Positions 58,539 through 64,000 of a stretch of 64,000 bases of DNA are shown in pieces (position 1 is the first letter of the stretch; each line of letters opens with the position of its first letter). Made by a program: the position numbers and the translations under genes. Below the pieces are notes generated by a model. That model had not been told where the DNA came from. It worked only from the letters and a program-made list of their open reading frames with translations, and ran no database searches. The DNA comes from an uncultured Clostridia bacterium (lineage in GTDB: Bacteria > Bacillota > Clostridia > Oscillospirales > Ruminococcaceae), in NCBI GenBank assembly GCA_947383835.1, contig CANDEV010000005.1, forward strand, positions 62,001 through 126,000. Reading direction: 5' to 3'.

Positions 58539-59405
58539 TCACTCCAACAGACCGCTGTTTATTATTTTATTTAATCCCTTATTATACATATCATCTAATC
58601 CCATTGCTTGTCCGCCCAGTACTTGCTCAACAGGGTAATATTCATCATTCAAATCGGCTTTCAAAATTGCCGTATCTTTGTTCGGGTGATCATAATATTC
58701 CAAGACCTTTGATCCGAATTCCCTGCCGATCTCCTGAATACTGTTCTCAAGCAGATATACAAAATCCTTATCCCTGTCGGTAACAGCAGAATCTCCAAAA
58801 TCAATTATTCCAACAACATTATTATTTTGGATTATCATATGCTTACAGCTTAAATCATTATGACACAAAGCTTTGACATAATGAGAAATTCGTTCATCAT
58901 CAAGTATTTTTTTATATAAATTATTCAAATATTCTTTTGAGCTATCGGGTATTTTATCATAGATCATTTCCCTCAAAGCGTCACGATCGCTTTTATAATC
59001 TTCCGTTACATTGCATTCTAACCCGTCAATATCGGGTAAAGGAACAGAGTGCATTTCTCTTAGAAACAACGCAATATCCTGCGCTAACTTATCCTTTTCA
59101 TCATCGCTCATGTTTTTGTAAATATCGGGGGTCAGATTATCACCTTTAATATCCTTATAACCGCAAACGCTGTATTTTTCGCTATAGTATTCAATATCGG
59201 GTATCTGTAATGTGACTTTGCCTTTTATGTAATTTAATACCTGTATCTCTTTTTTTAAATTATCTCTTGCACCATCATGCTTTGACTGTTTAAATATATA
59301 TTCGTTGTTTATAAGATATGCAGTACTGTCAAGTCCCTGACCTAAAACGGTAATATTGCGGACTGTTAAGCCAAATTCACTTTCAATAATTTCTTTAATA
59401 TCCAT
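58539..59405 (-). CDS. Aminoglycoside phosphotransferase-like kinase
   Basis: A 288-aa APH-fold protein. The nucleotide site includes INNEYIFKQSKHDGA; the catalytic loop is CHNDLSCKHMII with IIDFGDSAVTD after it. Similar genes phosphorylate antibiotics or choline/homoserine-type metabolites. AAGGAG precedes the ATG. Low GC, and preceded and followed by the same intergenic motif as its neighbours. Confidence 0.85.
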   Translation of the reverse strand: MDIKEIIESEFGLTVRNITVLGQGLDSTAYLINNEYIFKQSKHDGARDNLKKEIQVLNYIKGKVTLQIPDIEYYSEKYSVCGYKDIKGDNLTPDIYKNMSDDEKDKLAQDIALFLREMHSVPLPDIDGLECNVTEDYKSDRDALREMIYDKIPDSSKEYLNNLYKKILDDERISHYVKALCHNDLSCKHMIIQNNNVVGIIDFGDSAVTDRDKDFVYLLENSIQEIGREFGSKVLEYYDHPNKDTAILKADLNDEYYPVEQVLGGQAMGLDDMYNKGLNKIINSGLLE

Positions 59406-59445
59406 AAAGTGTATCTCCTTAATAAATATATGTGTTTTGCACCCT

Positions 59446-59580
59446 AAATCTCAATTTATCTTCTAAACATTTCCGATAATACAGCCGGAAAAATAGAAAC
59501 TTTCTTTTGGTTTGCTGTCAGAGAATTTTAATGCCGTTCATATTATTAACGCCGTTTTTACCGAAATAAATCAAAATTTA
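59446..59580. repeat. Intergenic repeat R5 with inverted ends
   Basis: Between the APH and kinase genes. The left end (AATTTATCTTCTAAACATTTCCGATAATACAG) is shared with 60746 and 62217, shown here in part; the right end CCGAAATAAATC is shared with 58523 and is inverted to the left. See findings. Confidence 0.5.
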
Positions 59581-60108
59581 GCATTTTAAAACGATCTCCA
59601 TAGCTTCATTGATAATGTCCTCAAGTTCCTTTGCACCGTCGATCACATGATCGGAAGCCGACAAATGATCTTTCAACATTTGAACATAAGCAGTTCTTGC
59701 ATATTTCAAATATGTATCCATCTCATTACGAATTTCATCTGCCGCAGCATCTTTCATATCTCTAAGAACTTTTCGAGCAAGTGCTATATCTAATGGCGTA
59801 TCAATAAATATACAGCAATCCAAATAGTCCTTGATCATTGAATGTTGGTATGCAAACGGATAGTCCAACAGCAGATAGTCATATTCGCCGCTGTGTATGA
59901 TCTTTTCAATATCAGCTTTTAACGGAGATAAGTCCCATACATGAACATCTGCACCCTCTGCTATCCATTTGGAAAAGTCTTCAACTTCTCCCTCAAATGA
60001 GTAGTCGTCAAAGTGAAGTGACGCTGTTCTTGGCAGGCGCTCTTTAATTGCATTTACAACTGTTGTTTTTCCGCCCGCTGTCACAGCTCCGAACGCTATT
60101 ATTTTCAT
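59578..60108 (-). CDS. P-loop nucleoside/uridine-kinase-like protein
   Basis: A 176-aa kinase-like NTPase: FGAVTAGGKTTVVNAI (Walker A), HFDDYSFEGEVEDF, DYLLLDYPFAY (Walker B) and CIFIDTPLDIALARKVLRD. Resembles uridine kinase or adenylylsulfate-kinase-like P-loop enzymes; substrate unknown. GAAGGAG precedes the ATG, only 14 bp from a MITE. Confidence 0.82.
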   Translation of the reverse strand: MKIIAFGAVTAGGKTTVVNAIKERLPRTASLHFDDYSFEGEVEDFSKWIAEGADVHVWDLSPLKADIEKIIHSGEYDYLLLDYPFAYQHSMIKDYLDCCIFIDTPLDIALARKVLRDMKDAAADEIRNEMDTYLKYARTAYVQMLKDHLSASDHVIDGAKELEDIINEAMEIVLKC

Positions 60109-60121
60109 AGTCTGCTCCTTC

Positions 60122-60283
60122 AGAGCCTGTTCAGTATCTTTTTACGTACGTCTTTTTGTCAATCTTTTGCCGTTGACTGCGTTAAAAATCCTTGAAATAC
60201 CCGCGTATTCCTGCGGATTTTTGCCTTGTCATTGACAAAATCTTGCCAAAAATCCGCATATAAAAAGATACTGAACAGGCTCT
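60122..60283. mobile_element. MITE with perfect 23-bp terminal inverted repeats (R4)
   Basis: AGAGCCTGTTCAGTATCTTT (then TTA) at 60122-60144 and its exact inverse at 60261-60283. The 162-bp interior has no ORF and a nested hairpin around AAAATCC...GGATTTTT. No clear target duplication flanks it. A transposase-less element mobilised in trans. Confidence 0.85.
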
Positions 60284-60325
60284 TAAATTCCAAATTTGCG
60301 CGAGAGACTGTATTATGTACAATTC

Positions 60326-60709
60326 CTAATATGTTTCCATTTGCCCGCATAGCATATTATAAAACCCAAATCTCTCATAAAACGGTTTCAAGCATTCATC
60401 ATAAACCACTGAAATCATGTAGATATGCTTTTCCTTAAGATATTTGATCATTTTATTCATTAGGTCTGTGCCAATTCCTTTGCCTTGGTAATCAGGACAA
60501 ACCATTAAATCCTGAATATAAGCATCTGTTACCCCATTTGATACACTATCAATATACCCAATCAGTTTATCATCTTCATAAACTGCAATATGGAAATATG
60601 ATGTCATCAAAGGGTTTTCATACTCTCTTTCCATCCTGCTCCAGCCCACAGATTCACGCAAATCCGTCAATGCTTTTACAGACACTTTTTCGTTGAATTT
60701 GTACACCAT
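60326..60709 (-). CDS. GNAT N-acetyltransferase
   Basis: A 127-aa acetyltransferase with LMVCPDYQGKGIGTDLMNKMIKYL and FYERFGFYNML. GAGGAGG precedes the ATG. Follows the MITE at 60122-60283 on its 3' side. AT-rich. Substrate unknown. Confidence 0.88.
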   Translation of the reverse strand: MVYKFNEKVSVKALTDLRESVGWSRMEREYENPLMTSYFHIAVYEDDKLIGYIDSVSNGVTDAYIQDLMVCPDYQGKGIGTDLMNKMIKYLKEKHIYMISVVYDECLKPFYERFGFYNMLCGQMETY

Positions 60710-60802
60710 TATGTATTTCCTCCTCTTGGAATGCTTATGTCGTTAAATTCCGATTTATATTCTCAACATTTCCGATAATACAAACAGAGAATAGAAATTT
60801 CA

Positions 60803-61285
60803 TTATACACAAAATTCAAATGTGATCTGGTCGTCGTATTTATCATCATGTCCCTCATTTCTCTTGATCACAGTACCGCCCATAGAACGATAAAAATTCT
60901 GTGCTGAATAATTGTGCGAATTGCAATTGCAGGTAAATTTGTCAAACCCATGCTCTACGCAGTACTCTCTTATCAGCGCAAATGCTTGTTTTCCGATACC
61001 TTGACGCTGATATTCCCGCCGAATATAAAGCGATTGGATATAAACAGTCTCTGTTGTCAAAAAAATAAAATACCCTATCGGTTCGTCAAAATCGGTTATC
61101 AGATATACCTGATAGGAACTATCTTGAATACGCTGCAAATCACGCTGCCTGTGTTCTTCATGATCGTAATTATCAATTCTTTCATCTGAATATATTCCCC
61201 GATAGGTTGTACCCCATATCTCATGACGGAGTTCAGCAATGATTTTTGCCGTATCATCATTTGCCAAAATAAACTCAACTGCCAT
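60803..61285 (-). CDS. GNAT N-acetyltransferase
   Basis: A 160-aa acetyltransferase with IQSLYIRREYQRQGIGKQAFALI and NFYRSMGGTVIKRNEGH. AAAGGAAG precedes the ATG. The spacer to the next gene holds the shared R5 motif. A second GNAT immediately upstream is not a close paralogue. Confidence 0.9.
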   Translation of the reverse strand: MAVEFILANDDTAKIIAELRHEIWGTTYRGIYSDERIDNYDHEEHRQRDLQRIQDSSYQVYLITDFDEPIGYFIFLTTETVYIQSLYIRREYQRQGIGKQAFALIREYCVEHGFDKFTCNCNSHNYSAQNFYRSMGGTVIKRNEGHDDKYDDQITFEFCV

Positions 61286-61323
61286 TTGATTTTCTTCCTT
61301 TCATAGATCGGAATTTAGTTCAA

Positions 61324-62199
61324 TCATTGCTTTTTAATATATTGATAAAACTGTGTATGCAATCGTCTCATTTCATCAGGGGCATTTATAGAATGCTGAT
61401 ACATAAATACATTTCCAAAATTGCTTCTGAAAATTATGGTAAGTCCTTTTTTTAGCATGAAAACAGGCAAAAAGCGGAAAATATTTATTTTCCTTGGTGA
61501 AAGTGTTATTCCCAAATCATAAAGTAGATTAAAATTTCTTTTCATTCGCTTTGCAGTTTTAGTCATTATTTCACATTCCCGCCATACCTCTTTTGGATTT
61601 TGAGCTTCATAATAAGCATCTGCAATCGGTACAACCATTGCAAGGTGGCACAACTGCCACTGGTGCATATCTTTCACAATCTGGTATGGTATTTCCGATT
61701 TTTTTAATAACTCTGCCAACTTAAACGAACGTTTCGTTTTGCTGCCATCAATTTCAGAAAATGTGGTAGGTTGAATAATCCATGGCGTAAGAGCAGCTTT
61801 TAGTATGCCGTTATCAAAACTGCCACCTGCTCCCGGAAACGCAGGAATAATACGTCCTTTTCCGCAAAGTTCTTCCCAAGTGCTATACTGTTCAAGTGTA
61901 TTCACCATAGTAACTATATTCGGGCTGATATTCAAACTTAGTTCCTTTAACGCTGTATGTACTTGATTTTCTTTTACCGTCAAAAAGATAAAATCATATT
62001 TATCATCTTCTTCTAAAATATCAATAATCTTTACTTCTGCTTTACATATTTTGCCCTTTATTTCATATAGTAAACCATTCTTTCTGAACGCCTCAAGCTT
62101 CTTTCCTCTCGCATATAAAGTAGTATCATACCCCGCTTTACTGAATAAAGATGCATACAAACAACCGATTACACCAGCACCATATATCAGCAATCTCAT
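61324..62199 (-). CDS. Ketopantoate reductase-like (ApbA/PanE) protein
   Basis: A 291-aa NADP-dependent reductase: the N-terminal Rossmann LIYGAGVIGCLYASLFSKAG and the C-terminal helical domain with IPAFPGAGGSFDNG, WQLCHLAMVVPIADA. Conserved Lys for catalysis is at TVKENQVHTAL. No other pantothenate gene is nearby, so a related 2-hydroxyacid substrate is possible. Strongly AT-rich. The ribosome site is weak (GGGGCGG). Confidence 0.85.
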   Translation of the reverse strand: MRLLIYGAGVIGCLYASLFSKAGYDTTLYARGKKLEAFRKNGLLYEIKGKICKAEVKIIDILEEDDKYDFIFLTVKENQVHTALKELSLNISPNIVTMVNTLEQYSTWEELCGKGRIIPAFPGAGGSFDNGILKAALTPWIIQPTTFSEIDGSKTKRSFKLAELLKKSEIPYQIVKDMHQWQLCHLAMVVPIADAYYEAQNPKEVWRECEIMTKTAKRMKRNFNLLYDLGITLSPRKINIFRFLPVFMLKKGLTIIFRSNFGNVFMYQHSINAPDEMRRLHTQFYQYIKKQ

Positions 62200-62306
62200 A
62201 TTATAACCGCCCCATCAATTCCGATTTATCTTCTCAAAATTTCCGATAATACAGACAGAGGATAGAAACGCAGTTCTATCCTCCGATCTATATTTTCTAA
62301 CCCATA

Positions 62307-63632
62307 TCAAAGGCTGAACATAATGTTGTTGAGAATGGACTCCAGCATTTCCTGTCTGCCACTTGTGAGTGAATTGGTGACCTCGCCCTTGTCAAGAGCA
62401 TATTTTTCAAGGTCAGCAAGAGTTGCCTTGCCGCTGATGATGTCCGCGCCGATACCGGTAGTCCATGAAGCGTAGCGGTCGTCAACAAACTTGTCGATCC
62501 TGCCGTCTGTGATGATCTTGTCGGCAATCTTAAGACCGAGCGCAAATGTGTCCATACCAGCAATGTAGCTGTGGAAAATATCCTCAGGAGTGTAAGAACC
62601 TCTCCTTGCCTTGGAGTCGAAGTTCAGACCGCCGTTTGTGAAGCCGCCTGCTTTCAGTACCTCGTACATACAAAGTGCCGCGTCATAAACGTTTGTGGGG
62701 AACTGGTCAGTATCCCAGCCGAGGAGCATATCGCCCTGGTTAGCGTCGATAGAACCGAACACGCCGTTGTCGCGAGCAACTCTCAGCTCATGCTGGAAAG
62801 TGTGCTGTGCAAGCGTAGCGTGGTTAGCTTCGATGTTCATCTTGAAATCCTTGTCAAGACCGTATTTGCGGAGGAATCCGAGGACGGTTGCCGTATCAAA
62901 ATCATACTGGTGCTTTGTAGGCTCCTTGGGCTTGGGTTCGATGTAGAAATCGCCCTTGTAGCCGATAGAACGAGCGTAATCAACGGTCATCTTCATAAGA
63001 CGAGCCATGTTGTCAAGCTCCAGACCCATGTTGGTGTTCAGCAGAGTTTCGTAACCCTCGCGTCCGCCCCAGAATACGTAGCCGTTACCGCCAAGCTTTA
63101 CGGTAGCTTCAACAGCCTTTTTGATCTGTGCCGCAGCATATGCAAAAACGTCTGCGGAGGGGGAAGTTCCTGCGCCGTGCATATAGCGTGGGTGGTCGAA
63201 GCACTTAGCAGTACCCCAAAGCAGCTTTTTGGAGGGGTTATACTTCATCATGCTGTCAACATAATCAACAATCTCGTCAAACTTTGCGTTAGTTTCAGCA
63301 AGGCTGCCGTATTCGGGAGATAAATCCCTGTCGTGCCAGCAAAAATAGTCTATGGACAGCTTATCCATTATTTCAAAAGCGACGTTCACCTTAGCCTTAG
63401 CCCTTGCAACGGAATCGGACTCGCCCCATGTCTTGTCGGCAGTGCCGCAGCCGAACATATCGGTGCCGTCGCCGCCCATAGTGTGCCACCATGAAAGGGC
63501 AAATTTAAGCTGCTCACGCATTGTTTTGCCCGCAACTACCTCGTCGGGGTTGTAGTACTTGAAAGCAAGCGGATTAGTGCTGCCCTTGCCCTCGAAAGGT
63601 ATTTTGCCGATGTTTTTGAAAAATTCGCTCAT
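62307..63632 (-). CDS. xylA: Xylose isomerase
   Basis: A 441-aa enzyme isomerising D-xylose to D-xylulose. Metal and catalytic motifs are FCWHDRDLSPEYGS (active His), VFWGGREGYETL, FYIEPKPKEPTKHQYDFD, NIEANHATLAQHTFQHELR and GSIDANQGDMLLGWDTDQFP. Class II length (long form). Start at 63632 with AAGGAGG upstream. A cre-like operator overlaps its promoter. Confidence 0.97.
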   Translation of the reverse strand: MSEFFKNIGKIPFEGKGSTNPLAFKYYNPDEVVAGKTMREQLKFALSWWHTMGGDGTDMFGCGTADKTWGESDSVARAKAKVNVAFEIMDKLSIDYFCWHDRDLSPEYGSLAETNAKFDEIVDYVDSMMKYNPSKKLLWGTAKCFDHPRYMHGAGTSPSADVFAYAAAQIKKAVEATVKLGGNGYVFWGGREGYETLLNTNMGLELDNMARLMKMTVDYARSIGYKGDFYIEPKPKEPTKHQYDFDTATVLGFLRKYGLDKDFKMNIEANHATLAQHTFQHELRVARDNGVFGSIDANQGDMLLGWDTDQFPTNVYDAALCMYEVLKAGGFTNGGLNFDSKARRGSYTPEDIFHSYIAGMDTFALGLKIADKIITDGRIDKFVDDRYASWTTGIGADIISGKATLADLEKYALDKGEVTNSLTSGRQEMLESILNNIMFSL

Positions 63633-63703
63633 TTGAATTTCCTCCTTAAAAAATATGTACAAAAATTATTGATTTGATAAATACGGTTTCCCGCTTTAAC
63701 TAT

Positions 63704-63732
63704 ATTTTACATTGAAAACGATTTACTGTCAA
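63704..63732 (-). promoter_or_regulatory. xylA promoter with cre/LacI-type operator
   Basis: Minus strand: TTGACA (63732-63727), 17 bp and TAAAAT (63709-63704). TGAAAACGATTTAC (63713-63726) fills the spacer and resembles the operator before GH31 at 35869. Confidence 0.65.
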
Positions 63733-63825
63733 GTGCTTTTTGTAAAATTTACATAATTTATTTGGATATTTATATGTAGCATGGCTTTAAGATTATGAAT
63801 AAATTCTAAATTTTTGTAAAAGCCA

Positions 63826-63854
63826 TTGACAAAAGGGAAAAAATAATATATCAT
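63826..63854 (+). promoter_or_regulatory. Promoter of the gntR gene
   Basis: TTGACA (63826-63831), 17 bp and TATCAT (63849-63854), about 35 bp before the ATG. Confidence 0.7.
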
Positions 63855-63889
63855 TGTATTAAGCAAATAGTACAAAAGGAGGAACAGCT

Positions 63890-64000
63890 ATGCCATGGGA
63901 CTTTAATTCAACTGCACCAATATACGTCCAGATAATCGAGCATATAAAGCTGCGCATAGCGATAGGCGAGTATAAAACAGGTGAAAAGCTGATGTCCGTC
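63890..64000 (+). CDS. GntR-family regulator, YtrA type (3' truncated)
   Basis: The first 37 codons of a GntR regulator: MPWDFNSTAPIYVQIIEHIKL then RIAIGEYKTGEKLMSV. This matches the YtrA subfamily winged-helix start, where P-I-Y-Q-I is conserved. AAAGGAGG precedes the ATG. It continues past the window. YtrA regulators usually control an adjacent ABC transporter operon. Confidence 0.9.
   Translation, partial: MPWDFNSTAPIYVQIIEHIKLRIAIGEYKTGEKLMSV

Noticed and set aside
56573..62283. True integron
   Set aside because: No integrase gene, and the spacers do not show paired attC core sites; only the cassette-like layout is reported.
62571..63323. 250-aa ORF antisense to xylA
   Set aside because: Entirely opposite a conserved enzyme; no start signal and no domain.

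Overview
The window looks like the chromosome of an anaerobic, Gram-positive Clostridia, most like a Ruminococcus-type member of the Oscillospiraceae. The evidence is AT-rich intergenic DNA with TTGACA/TATAAT promoters and AGGAGG ribosome sites, a T-box leader and a lysine riboswitch, sporulation genes (sipL, spoIVA), feoAB, two [FeFe]-hydrogenase-type proteins beside rex, and xylose/xyloside genes (xylA, xylB, a GH31 enzyme). This assignment is inference from gene content; no rRNA gene is present.

Layout. 1-4.4 kb: the end of an ABC exporter, a divergent promoter region with two mirrored operators, three tandem mini-XRE regulators, a DUF3783 gene, a Spx/ArsC-like gene and a PadR/DUF1700 pair. 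4.5-10.2 kb: feoAB behind a DtxR-like box, then a large hybrid histidine kinase. 10.4-12.5 kb: T-box leader and leuA. 13.4-18.1 kb: the lysine/diaminopimelate operon asd-GNAT-dapA-dapB-araC-like behind a lysine riboswitch (minus strand). 18.1-24.6 kb: queA and tgt, separated by accessory genes and tRNA-Ala(GGC). 24.6-33.4 kb: small accessory genes (HAD, GNAT, ferredoxin, HIT, transglutaminase-like, propeller), a cupin regulator with an AMP-forming acyl-CoA synthetase, a DUF11 protein and a PadR/DUF2812 pair. 33.5-40.2 kb: GH31 alpha-xylosidase, HIT, sipL-spoIVA and DUF1292. 40.3-41.75 kb: a gene-free transcription unit full of tiny ORFs and two-codon minigenes. 41.8-47.2 kb: envelope genes (DUF368, WG-repeat lipoprotein, HtrA), a HhH-GPD-like protein, a lipoprotein and YbaK. 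47.5-53 kb: hydrogenase and H2-sensing cluster. 53-64 kb: LysR, small genes, then xylB and xylA flanking seven accessory genes, and the start of a GntR regulator.

The most unusual region is 40,330-41,735. It has its own promoter and terminator but no ordinary gene. Inside is a run of 10-14-codon ORFs, several followed closely by a ribosome site and a two-codon ORF (Met-Ala-stop, three times).

A second unexplained signal is a short two-hairpin element found six times, always just after a gene in sense orientation, with compensatory changes in its stems. Further MITE-like inverted repeats lie at 10.3, 24.7, 46.6, 49.7 and 60.2 kb.
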